The position numbers were made by a program, and so were the translations under genes. From assembly GCA_023460175.1 (NCBI GenBank), contig JAEWRC010000023.1, forward strand, positions 1-48,068: DNA of 48,068 nt, read 5' to 3'. This document shows, piece after piece, positions 1 through 7,235 of this stretch. Source of the DNA: Actinomycetes bacterium (GTDB taxonomy: Bacteria > Actinomycetota > Actinomycetes > Mycobacteriales > Mycobacteriaceae). Below the pieces are notes generated by a model that was not told the DNA's origin, did no database searches, and saw only the letters and a program-made list of their open reading frames with translations. Numbering within the stretch: position 1 is the stretch's first letter; each line of letters opens with the position of its first letter.

Positions 1-11
1 CGCCCGAATCG

Positions 12-39
12 CTACATCGGTAGGCCTACATCGGTAGGC
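12..39. repeat. 14-bp perfect tandem duplication spanning a stop codon
   Basis: The unit CTACATCGGTAGGC occurs twice head to tail. The second copy contains the TAG stop (read on the minus strand) of the acyl-CoA dehydrogenase starting at 1195. The first copy, just past the stop, repeats the last codons and the stop. It looks like a recent slippage duplication; it does not change the protein. Confidence 0.8.
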
Positions 40-1195
40 CCAGGCCCCGCGCGATGATGTTGCGTTGGATCTCCGAGGTACCGCCGGCGATGGTCCCCGC
101 GAAGCTGCGGAAGTAGCGCTCGATCCAGCTGGCCGACAGATAGTCCAGGTCGTAGGGCTGGTAGGACGACGTGTTGGCCGGGTGGCGCAGACCGTCGACG
201 CCGGCACCGTCCAGGGCCGCCTCGGTCGCATCGCGTTCGGCTTCGGAGCCAAGCACTTTCAGTACCGAGATGGTGGTCATGTCCTCTTCACCGCGGGCGG
301 CCTTGGCGATCGCCGCCGAGCCCAGCAGCCGCAGCGCGTTGTAATCCATCACCAGGGTGGCGTAGCTGTCGCGACCCAGCGCATCCGCGGGCCGGAAGTC
401 CTCGACCAGATTGTGCAACCGGTCGGCGTACTGCATCCACATCATGGTGCGCTCGTGGCCCAGCGCGCCGTTGGCCACCCGCCAGCCGCCGTTGAGCGGG
501 CCGACCAGATTCTCCTTCGGCACCCGCACGTCGGTGAAGAACACCTCGTTGAAGTCGAGATCGTCGTGGTCGCACACGGTCGGGAAGGGCCGACGCACCA
601 AGCCGGGGCTGTCGGTGGGGATCATCAGCACCGACAGACCTTTGTGCTTGGGCGCATCGGGATCGGTGCGCACGAAGGTGAACAACACATCGGCGTCGTG
701 GGCGCCGGAGGTCCACACCTTCTGTCCGTTGACCACGAAGTGGTCGCCGTCGGAGACCGCCTTGGTCCGCAGCGACGCCAGGTCCGAGCCTGCACCGGGT
801 TCGCTCATGCCCACCGAGGCCGTCATCTCGGCGCGCAGGATGGGCACCGCCCACTTCTGCTTCTGCTCGTCGGTGCCGAACGACAGGATCGATGCGGCCA
901 CGATGCCCACGCCCTGCGGGTTGTAGCTGTGGTAGATCCGCCGCTTGGACAGCTCCTCGCGGTGTACGTACTGCTGCACCACGGTGGCGTTGCGGCCGCC
1001 GAACTCCGGCGGGTTGCCGGGCAGCAGCCAGCCGTGCTCGAACTGCAGACGCTGCCAGCGGCGGGCCCATTCCGGAATGTGCGAGCAGGTCTGCGAACGT
1101 TCCGCGGTCTCGCTCTCCGCCGGCAGGTGCTCGTCGAGGAAGGCGACGAACTCGTCGCGGAACCGCTCGACATCGGCATCAAAATCCAGTTGCAC
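26..1195 (-). CDS. acyl-CoA dehydrogenase (FadE-like), long subunit type
   Basis: Predicted FAD-dependent alpha,beta-dehydrogenation of an acyl-CoA thioester in the cytosol. The 389 residues have the usual layout: helical N-domain, middle beta domain with the flavin-contact motif MSEPGAGSDLASL, then GQKVWTSGAHDAD, and a C-terminal helical domain ending in AGGTSEIQRNIIARGLG. The position usually held by the C-terminal catalytic Glu (YEGTS in the MCAD type) is Gly here, so the base must lie elsewhere or come from a partner. The ATG is preceded by GAGGAG at good spacing. It is a close paralogue of the protein at 43098-44273, which is paired with a second acyl-CoA dehydrogenase; any partner of this one would lie beyond the left edge. 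It diverges from the amidohydrolase operon at 1408 across a family A operator. Family assignment is firm; the substrate is unknown. Confidence 0.93.
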   Translation of the reverse strand: MQLDFDADVERFRDEFVAFLDEHLPAESETAERSQTCSHIPEWARRWQRLQFEHGWLLPGNPPEFGGRNATVVQQYVHREELSKRRIYHSYNPQGVGIVAASILSFGTDEQKQKWAVPILRAEMTASVGMSEPGAGSDLASLRTKAVSDGDHFVVNGQKVWTSGAHDADVLFTFVRTDPDAPKHKGLSVLMIPTDSPGLVRRPFPTVCDHDDLDFNEVFFTDVRVPKENLVGPLNGGWRVANGALGHERTMMWMQYADRLHNLVEDFRPADALGRDSYATLVMDYNALRLLGSAAIAKAARGEEDMTTISVLKVLGSEAERDATEAALDGAGVDGLRHPANTSSYQPYDLDYLSASWIERYFRSFAGTIAGGTSEIQRNIIARGLGLPM

Positions 1196-1249
1196 TGTGC
1201 TCCTCGGTCCTGGGCCCTAGATATAGGCGACAAAGTCATGGTTTCATTG

Positions 1250-1264
1250 GAGAATATCATTCTA
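1250..1264. promoter_or_regulatory. family A operator, copy 1 (GAGAATATCATTCTA)
   Basis: Near-perfect inverted repeat GAGAAT-ATC-ATTCTA in the divergent region between the acyl-CoA dehydrogenase (minus) and the amidohydrolase operon (plus). The centre reads TATCAT, a plausible -10 hexamer for the plus strand. The minus strand reads TAGAAT across the edge, also -10-like. Three more copies of the pattern lie at 22479, 45345 and 47192. Binding by a TetR-type repressor is inferred. Confidence 0.7.
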
Positions 1265-1375
1265 GTATGCTGGAATCGAAGTCTCACAGGTTCGTCGACG
1301 GCCCCAGCCCGGCCCGCCAGACACCAGCCGACCAGTGAGAATTCCATTCTTGCTCTCGAAGAACGGGGTTGTACT

Positions 1376-1411
1376 ATGAGTCACATGTCCGACCGTGGGT
1401 GGCAGTCATGA
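1376..1411 (+). CDS. possible 11-residue leader peptide overlapping the next start (ATGA)
   Basis: A short frame encoding MSHMSDRGWQS begins at ATG 1376, and its TGA shares the ATGA tetranucleotide with the amidohydrolase start at 1408. It lies about 110 bases downstream of the family A operator. The amidohydrolase start has only a weak GGGTGG ahead of it, so translational coupling through this frame is plausible. The frame's own ribosome site is also weak (ACGGGG). It is too short for any family evidence. Confidence 0.3.
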   Translation: MSHMSDRGWQS

Positions 1412-2514
1412 TCGAGATCAAAACCGGTGCAGACACCGTCACCACGCCGGTGATCGACGCCAGCGTGCACATCTTCTTCAGCTCCAACAAGGACCTGCGG
1501 CAGAACTTCATGCACGAACCCTTCCGTAGTCGCGGGTTCCCCGACTACGAAATGGACTGGTACGGCGCCCCGGGCGGCGAGTACGCCAAGGGCACCAAGG
1601 GCCCCGACGGCCAGTACCCGGGCTCCGATGTCGAAGTGGCCGCCAAGCACCTGTTCACCGACCGCGGCGTGGACGTCGCGGTGTTGCACCCGATGACGCG
1701 CGGCGTGATGCCCGACCGGCACCTGGGTACCGCCATCGCCGCGGCGCACAACGAGATGATGGTGCGTCGCTGGCTCGAGCACGACACCTTCGGCGAGCGC
1801 TTCCGCGGCACCATCCGGGTCAACCCGGACGACATCACCGGCGCGCTGCGCGAGATCGACAAGTACAAGGACCACCCCCGCGTCGTGCAGATCGGCATCC
1901 CGCTGCAGTCCCGCGAACTCTATGGCAAGCCGCAGTTCTGGCCGCTGTGGGAGGCCGCCCAGGACGCCGGCCTGCCGGTGGCCACCCACATCGAGGTGGG
2001 GGCCGGGATCGGCTTCGCGCCAACGCCATCCGGGCGCACCCGAACCTACGAGCAGTACCACGGGTTCATGTCGCTGAACTACCTGTACCACCTGATGAAC
2101 ATGATCGCCGAGGGCGTCTTCGAACGCTACGACGGACTCAAGTTCGTCTTCGGCGACGGCGCCGGCGACTCGCTGACCCCGTTCATGTGGCGGATGGACT
2201 GCTTCGGCCGGCCGCACCTCGAGCAGACACCCTGGGCCCCGAAGATGCCCAGCGACTATCTGCCCGGCCACGTGCACTTCGTCCAGGGCCCGTTCGACGG
2301 GCCGGGCGACGTGGACTACGCCGGTGAGTGGTTCAGCTTCACCAACAAAGACGACATGACCATGTTCGGCTCCAGCTATCCGCACTGGAACATGACCGAG
2401 CTGACCGTGCCGCGCGCCTACAGCGCCGAGCAGCGCGAGAAGTACTGCTGGCGCAACGCGGCCGAGCTCTACGGCATCGAGATCCCGGCCGCCAGCGGCC
2501 TGGTCACCCAGTAA
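1408..2514 (+). CDS. amidohydrolase-fold protein (PF04909 type), catalytic Asp replaced
   Basis: A 368-residue TIM-barrel metal-dependent hydrolase/decarboxylase-family protein. The N-terminal metal motif region reads VIDASVHIFF (His21), a mid-barrel histidine sits in PVATHIEVG, and the C-terminal motif reads MFGSSYPHWN. In active relatives that last motif is SDYPH; here Ser323 stands where the metal-binding Asp is expected. The E-G-G segment before the last strands is also altered (FGDGAGD). The next gene (2545) is a paralogue with the Asp intact, so the two may form a heteromer in which this chain is structural or regulatory. I chose ATG 1408 because an upstream in-frame TTG would add 13 residues with no family support. 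First main gene of an operon with 2545, 3702 and 4149. Confidence 0.85.
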   Translation: MIEIKTGADTVTTPVIDASVHIFFSSNKDLRQNFMHEPFRSRGFPDYEMDWYGAPGGEYAKGTKGPDGQYPGSDVEVAAKHLFTDRGVDVAVLHPMTRGVMPDRHLGTAIAAAHNEMMVRRWLEHDTFGERFRGTIRVNPDDITGALREIDKYKDHPRVVQIGIPLQSRELYGKPQFWPLWEAAQDAGLPVATHIEVGAGIGFAPTPSGRTRTYEQYHGFMSLNYLYHLMNMIAEGVFERYDGLKFVFGDGAGDSLTPFMWRMDCFGRPHLEQTPWAPKMPSDYLPGHVHFVQGPFDGPGDVDYAGEWFSFTNKDDMTMFGSSYPHWNMTELTVPRAYSAEQREKYCWRNAAELYGIEIPAASGLVTQ

Positions 2515-2544
2515 GCCGACACCCACCGAGAGGAGCAGGCCGAG

Positions 2545-3696
2545 ATGACCACTACCGAGCCGAAGACCACCGACCGGGCCACCCCCGTCGAACGCACACC
2601 CATCCGCTGCGTCGATTCCGATGTGCACCCGGTGCCCCGGCGGGGCGAGCTGTTCCCGCACATCCCCGAGCCGTGGCGCAGCAAGTACTTCACGACGCAC
2701 AAGTTCGGCGAGCAGATCTACTACGACGCGCCCGACTACGCCCACGCCTTCGCCATGCGGGTCGACGCGTTCCCCGACGACGGCGAATTCGCCTGCAGCG
2801 ACCCCGATCTGGCCTTCCGCCAGCTGATCATGGAGGCCGGCTCCGACATCGGCATCCTGGAACCCGGCGCCTACCCGTGCCGCATCCCCGAGGCCGATCA
2901 CGCCATGAGCCAGGCGCTGAACTCCTGGCAGGACGCCTGCTGGCTGGACCCGCACAACAACTGGCACCAGCGCTGGCGCGGGTCGATCTGCGTGTCCATC
3001 GAGGCCCCGCAGCTAGCGGCCGCCGAAATCGAGAAGTGGGCCGACCACCCCTACATGGCGCAGATCCTGATCAAGGCCGAACGCCGCCCGGCCTGGGGCG
3101 ACCCGATGTACGACCCGGTCTGGGCCGCGGCCACCAAGCACGACATCACCGTGTCGTGTCACCTGTCGCGCAGCCACCACGAGGAACTGCCGCTACCGCC
3201 GGTCGGGTACCCCAGCTACAACCACGACCTGATGGTCACCTACTCGTTGCTGGCGCACAACCAGATCATGAGCCTGATCTTCGACGGCGTCTTCGACCGC
3301 TTCCCCACCCTGCGCTTCGTGTTCGTCGAACACGCCTTTACCTGGATCCTGCCGCTGATGTGGCGCATGGATGCCATCTACGAGGCCCGCAAGCAGTGGC
3401 TGGACATCAAGCGCAAGCCCAGCGAGTACGTCAAGGACCACATCAAGTTCACCACCCAGCCGCTGGACTACCCCGAGGACAAGACCGAACTGTCCCGGGC
3501 CTTCGAGTGGATGGAGTGCGAGAAGATCCTGCTGTACTCCAGCGACTACCCGCACTGGACCTTCGACGACCCGCGCTGGCTGGTCAAGCACCTGCCCGAA
3601 CACGCCCGCGAGGCCATCATGTTCCGCAACGGCATCGAGACCTACAAGCTGCCCGACACCGTCCCGGCCCTCGAGGGCCAGACCCGGGTCTTCTGA
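2545..3696 (+). CDS. amidohydrolase (PF04909 type), intact metal site
   Basis: A 383-residue amidohydrolase/decarboxylase-family enzyme. The first-strand motif is VDSDVHPVPRRGELF, a histidine lies in ITVSCHLSRSHHE, the late Glu/His motif is VEHAFTWILPLMWRMD, and the last-strand Asp334 lies in SSDYPHWTF, so the expected metal ligands are present. Relatives include ACMSD and resorcylate-type decarboxylases as well as C-C or C-N hydrolases, so the reaction cannot be stated. It starts 30 bases after its paralogue at 1408, with AGAGGAG upstream of its ATG, and is followed 5 bases later by a Rieske ferredoxin. The pairing of an intact and a degenerate copy is notable. Confidence 0.88.
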   Translation: MTTTEPKTTDRATPVERTPIRCVDSDVHPVPRRGELFPHIPEPWRSKYFTTHKFGEQIYYDAPDYAHAFAMRVDAFPDDGEFACSDPDLAFRQLIMEAGSDIGILEPGAYPCRIPEADHAMSQALNSWQDACWLDPHNNWHQRWRGSICVSIEAPQLAAAEIEKWADHPYMAQILIKAERRPAWGDPMYDPVWAAATKHDITVSCHLSRSHHEELPLPPVGYPSYNHDLMVTYSLLAHNQIMSLIFDGVFDRFPTLRFVFVEHAFTWILPLMWRMDAIYEARKQWLDIKRKPSEYVKDHIKFTTQPLDYPEDKTELSRAFEWMECEKILLYSSDYPHWTFDDPRWLVKHLPEHAREAIMFRNGIETYKLPDTVPALEGQTRVF

Positions 3697-3701
3697 TTAC
3701 C

Positions 3702-4130
3702 ATGACCGACACTCCGAAACCGAGCACCGAGCCCGGGTCCAAACCGGAAGCCAAACAGCCCCGGCTGGCCCAGGGCCGCGAGCACATCGTGGCCACCGTC
3801 GACGAGATCCCGCCCGGCACACACAAACTGGTGCCGATCGGCCGGCACGGCGTCGGCGTCTACAACGTCAACGGCACGTTCTACGCGATCGCGAACTACT
3901 GTCCGCACGAGGGCGGTCCGCTGTGTTCGGGGCGCGCCCGCGGGCGCAACATCGTCGACGAGACCATGCCCGGTGACGCGGTCATGGTGCGCGACATGGA
4001 GTACATCTACTGCCCCTGGCACCAGTGGGGCTTCGAACTCGCCACCGGCACCACCGCGGTGAAGCCGGAGTGGAGTATCCGCACCTATCCCGTCCGGGTC
4101 GTCGGCAACGACGTCCTGGTTCAAGCGTAA
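3702..4130 (+). CDS. Rieske [2Fe-2S] ferredoxin-like protein
   Basis: A 142-residue protein whose C-terminal 100 residues form a Rieske domain: Cys67-Pro-His69 (YCPHEGGPLCS) and Cys104-x2-His107 (YCPWHQWGF). The 34-residue gap between the two ligand pairs is longer than the common 15 to 20 and holds an Arg-rich insert. The first 25 residues are Pro/Lys-rich and probably disordered. It most likely carries electrons to an oxygenase, but no oxygenase alpha subunit lies in this operon; the nearest is the Rieske oxygenase at 22643, whose promoter carries the same operator type. The proteins on either side are amidohydrolases and an alpha/beta hydrolase. Confidence 0.88.
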   Translation: MTDTPKPSTEPGSKPEAKQPRLAQGREHIVATVDEIPPGTHKLVPIGRHGVGVYNVNGTFYAIANYCPHEGGPLCSGRARGRNIVDETMPGDAVMVRDMEYIYCPWHQWGFELATGTTAVKPEWSIRTYPVRVVGNDVLVQA

Positions 4131-4148
4131 GGACACAGAAGAGCACCT

Positions 4149-5048
4149 ATGCCGACCAGCACAGCACTCGCCCCGGGGGAACACACCGCCGAGATCAACG
4201 GCGGCAACGTCGTCTACGAGATCCTCGGTGAGAAGGGGGAATTCATCGCCCTGACGCCCGGCGGCCGGTTCAGCAAGGACATCCCCGGCCTGCGACCGCT
4301 GGCCGAGGCCCTGGCGGCGGGTGGCTACCGGGTGCTGCTGTGGGACCGGCCCAACTGCGGCAAGTCCGACGTGCAGTTCTACGGGCAGAGCGAATCGCAC
4401 ATGCGGGCCGAGACGCTGGCCAAGCTGATCACCTCGCTGGGGATCGGCCCGTGCATCATCGCCGGCGGTTCCGGCGGGGCCCGCGATTCGATGCTGACCA
4501 CCATGCTCTATCCCGAACTGGTGCGAAAGCTGGTGGTGTGGAACATCGTCGGCGGGGTGTACGGCAGCTTCGTCCTCGGCGGCCACTACGTGGTGCCGAG
4601 CATCCTCGCGGTGCGCGGCCTCGGCATCGACGGCCTGGTGAAGGTGCCGGAATGGCGCGAGCGCATCGAGGCGAACCCGGCCAACGAAGCACGGTTGCGC
4701 GCCGAGGATCCCGACGAGTTCCTGAAGGTGATGCTGCGCTGGCTCAACGCCTACGTGCCCAAGCCCGGTCAGACGATCCCAGGTGTCGTCGACGAGATGT
4801 TCGACAACATCACCGTGCCCACGCTGATCATCCGCGGCGGGGAGAACGACTGGGACCACCCCAAGCGCACCTCCTTCGAAGTGCACTGCCTGATCAAGGG
4901 TTCGACGCTGATCGACCCGCCGTGGCCCGAGGACGCCTGGGAGCGCGCCGGCGAACAGATGGCCCAGAGCGGCGGCAAGGACTTCTGCCTGTTCGACACC
5001 TGGGTGCAGGCCGCGCCGGCGATCCTGGAATTCCTGGAAAAGCCGTGA
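4149..5048 (+). CDS. alpha/beta hydrolase
   Basis: A 299-residue alpha/beta-hydrolase fold protein. The oxyanion-side strand is followed by LLWDRPNCGKSD, the nucleophile elbow is GGSGGARDS (Ser108), and the late acid strand is LIIRGGENDWDHP. The usual C-terminal catalytic His is not obvious: the segment after the acid reads DPPWPEDAWERAG with no clear G-H motif. It resembles the family that includes meta-cleavage product hydrolases and epoxide/haloalkane hydrolases. Last gene of the operon from 1408; AGAAGAG lies 8 bases ahead of its ATG. It converges with the hypothetical gene ending at 5063. Confidence 0.85.
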   Translation: MPTSTALAPGEHTAEINGGNVVYEILGEKGEFIALTPGGRFSKDIPGLRPLAEALAAGGYRVLLWDRPNCGKSDVQFYGQSESHMRAETLAKLITSLGIGPCIIAGGSGGARDSMLTTMLYPELVRKLVVWNIVGGVYGSFVLGGHYVVPSILAVRGLGIDGLVKVPEWRERIEANPANEARLRAEDPDEFLKVMLRWLNAYVPKPGQTIPGVVDEMFDNITVPTLIIRGGENDWDHPKRTSFEVHCLIKGSTLIDPPWPEDAWERAGEQMAQSGGKDFCLFDTWVQAAPAILEFLEKP

Positions 5049-5062
5049 GCGTCGCGGTGCCG

Positions 5063-5566
5063 TCAGACCGTGCGGATGCGGACCTCGCAGTTCAGGGACG
5101 CCTCCAGCGCGGTGTGGATCCTGCTCTCCGGCACCCGCTCCAGATCGGTCTTGCGCAGGGTCACCTCGACGATGTCCCAGCCCTCGTCGCCCGGGGTCCG
5201 TTCGATCTCGCCGGTCAACCCGAAGCCGGCCAGCACACCGTGCGCGTCGTCGTCGGTGCCGTGGCTGACGTAGGTCAGGACGCCGGGCACCGGATGGCCG
5301 CCGAGTTCACCAAAGGTCTTGACGCACAGCGCGATCGCAGTTTCCTGCAACTTCGCGACGTCGGCTCCGGTCATCAGCAGCTCGACCTCGCGGCGGCTGG
5401 GCGGCAACGCGGCGAGGTTGTTCTCGATCAGCTCCGCGCCGGCCGCATCCGCGAGATCGGCCAGGGCCGCCATCGCGGTCGTCAGCTGAGCCGCGGTCAA
5501 TTCCCCCTCGGGATCCACCCGTACTCGCACCACTGCGGTTCGCATGCCCACGAGCGTAGCCAGCAT
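5063..5566 (-). CDS. conserved hypothetical protein
   Basis: I do not recognise this 167-residue soluble protein. It is acidic and rich in Ala/Leu, with an N-terminal beta-type segment (TAVVRVRVDPEG) followed by a helix-rich stretch and a DxVxVTLRKTDLE-like strand near the C terminus. No membrane segment or signal peptide is visible. The chosen ATG has TGAGGAC 5 to 6 bases upstream; an internal ATG at 5545 (MRTAVVRVRV) would also make a good N terminus but has a poorer ribosome site. It lies between a converging operon and a diverging one, and is probably transcribed alone. Confidence 0.7.
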   Translation of the reverse strand: MLATLVGMRTAVVRVRVDPEGELTAAQLTTAMAALADLADAAGAELIENNLAALPPSRREVELLMTGADVAKLQETAIALCVKTFGELGGHPVPGVLTYVSHGTDDDAHGVLAGFGLTGEIERTPGDEGWDIVEVTLRKTDLERVPESRIHTALEASLNCEVRIRTV

Positions 5567-5607
5567 CGACCGTCCTCAGCCCACCCCCCGGTCCGCAGGA
5601 GTCAGTC

Positions 5608-6924
5608 ATGAACACCACCAAGGCAGCGCCCGCCGGTTTCACCGTCGGCGTCTGGCCCGGTCTCACCGCCCGGTTGCTGCGCCAGTCCCCCGGCGTCGAA
5701 GATCTCGCCGAGTACCGCGGCGCCGGAGGCTATGCGCCGCTGGCCGATCCGGTTGCACTGCTCGACGAGGTCCGCGCCGCCGGGATCCGGGGCCGCGGCG
5801 GTGCCGCCTTCCCGCTGGCGGTCAAGCTGCAGACCGTGCGGGCCGCGGCCACCGCCGGACGCGACACCGTGCTGGTGGCCAACGGCGAGGAGGGCGAACC
5901 CGCGTCGGTCAAGGACCGCTGGTTGCTGCGCAACCGCCCCCACCTGGTGCTCGACGGCGCCCGGCTGGCCGCCCACGTGGTGGGCGCCAAGCACGCCCAC
6001 GTCTACGTCTCCGATCCGGCGTCGGCCCGTGCCGTCGACACCGCGCTGAGCGAACTGCGGGCCGGCGGCGGCGATCCGCTGGGCGGCCTGACGGTCAGCC
6101 TCCGGGTGGTCGCCGCGGGGTACGTCGCCGGTGAGGAAACCGCCGCGGTGCACGCGATCAACGGCGGTCCGGCCAAGCCCACCGACAAGCCGCCGCGGCC
6201 GTTCGAGGCGGGCGTCGGCGGCCTGCCCACCATCGTCAGCAACGTCGAGACCCTGGCCAACCTGCCCTTCGTGCAGCGCCATGGTGCCGGCGCTTACCGA
6301 GAGGCTGGCACCGACGCCTCCCCGGGGACCTTCCTGGCCACCATCACCGGCGCGGGCCGCCCCGCCGGACTCTACGAACTCCCGCACGGCGTAGGGCTTT
6401 CCGAGGTCCTGGCCCTGCACGGGCTGGCCCCCGACACCGTTCGGGGCGCCCTGATGGGCGGCTACTTCGCCGGACTGCTGGGACCCGACGTCGTCGACGC
6501 CGCACTGGATCACGAGACGCTGCGCGGCCTGGGCAGCGGACTCGGGTGCGGCGCGGTCTCGGTCCTGACCGACGAGTGCCCGGTGGCCGTGGCGGCCGCG
6601 GTGCTGGCCTACTTCGACCGCGAGAACGCCGGGCAGTGCGGATCCTGCTTCAACGGGACCGCGGCGATGGCCGCGGCAGCGCGGGCGCTGCGCGACGGCG
6701 TGGCCACCGACGAGGATGTGGCCCGGCTGAAGCGCTGGTCGGTGGTGCTGCGCGGGCGGGGGGCCTGCGGAACGTTGGACGCCGCGACCAATATCGCCGC
6801 CAGCCTGCTCGACATCTTCGGAGCCGAGGTCGACCGGCACCGCTCCGGCGACTGCACCGGCTGCGCCGCAGAGGTTTACGACGCGCTGCGCCCCTTCGAG
6901 GTAGAAACAGTGGAGGCCCCGTAA
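5608..6924 (+). CDS. NuoF-like NAD(H)/FMN/Fe-S flavoprotein, stand-alone
   Basis: A 438-residue homologue of the complex I 51-kDa subunit. The FMN motif GRGGAAFPLAVKLQ and NGEEGEPASVKDRW come early, the NAD-side motif YVAGEETAAVHAINGG and GGLPTIVSNVETLAN lie mid-protein, an SLBB-type segment follows, and the Fe-S region is last. The cluster motif is incomplete: the first of the four expected cysteines is Ala341, while Cys344, Cys347 and Cys387 remain; two extra cysteines (416, 419) sit near the C terminus. No NuoE or NuoG partner is present. Its stop overlaps the start of a ferredoxin (TAATG), so it probably oxidises NADH to reduce that ferredoxin, and so feeds a P450 or other oxygenase. GGAG lies upstream of its ATG. 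Confidence 0.88.
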   Translation: MNTTKAAPAGFTVGVWPGLTARLLRQSPGVEDLAEYRGAGGYAPLADPVALLDEVRAAGIRGRGGAAFPLAVKLQTVRAAATAGRDTVLVANGEEGEPASVKDRWLLRNRPHLVLDGARLAAHVVGAKHAHVYVSDPASARAVDTALSELRAGGGDPLGGLTVSLRVVAAGYVAGEETAAVHAINGGPAKPTDKPPRPFEAGVGGLPTIVSNVETLANLPFVQRHGAGAYREAGTDASPGTFLATITGAGRPAGLYELPHGVGLSEVLALHGLAPDTVRGALMGGYFAGLLGPDVVDAALDHETLRGLGSGLGCGAVSVLTDECPVAVAAAVLAYFDRENAGQCGSCFNGTAAMAAAARALRDGVATDEDVARLKRWSVVLRGRGACGTLDAATNIAASLLDIFGAEVDRHRSGDCTGCAAEVYDALRPFEVETVEAP

Positions 6925-7235
6925 TGTCCGACAAGATGCGAATCAAGTTGGACCGCACCCTGTGCGACGGCTTCGGTATCTGCGCCAAGCACGCGCCGGA
7001 GTATTTCTCGCTCGACGACTGGGGCTATGCGGTACTCGTCGGCGACGGCAACATCCCCGAGAAGGATCGCGACGCCGTCATGCGGGCGCTGTTGGACTGC
7101 CCGGTGCACGCGATCATGGAGATCAACGCGCACGGACCTGGCGCGGCCCCGCCGCCCCCGCCGCCCACCAACGAGGACCCGGCCGACCAACTGAAGGTCG
7201 AAGACAACGAAGCCGAATGGAGATTCACCCGATGA
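6924..7235 (+). CDS. small 3Fe-4S-type ferredoxin with Pro-rich tail
   Basis: 103 residues. The cluster motif is CDGFGIC followed by a distant CP pair (LLDCPVHAI), the pattern of mycobacterial P450-associated ferredoxins (C-x2-X-x2-C ... C-P), with Phe at the variable position. A C-terminal extension after about residue 72 contains a run of six prolines and an acidic end, absent from the ferredoxin at 12746. It overlaps the NuoF-like gene by one base and the DUF35-thiolase gene by ATGA, so the three are probably made together. Likely electron carrier between the NuoF-like reductase and an oxygenase. Confidence 0.9.
   Translation: MSDKMRIKLDRTLCDGFGICAKHAPEYFSLDDWGYAVLVGDGNIPEKDRDAVMRALLDCPVHAIMEINAHGPGAAPPPPPPTNEDPADQLKVEDNEAEWRFTR

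Noticed and set aside
1381..2967. Long minus-strand open frame opposite the amidohydrolases
   Set aside because: Composition is Val/Gly/His-rich without any family motif, and the plus strand has clear enzyme motifs; it is a GC-driven shadow.
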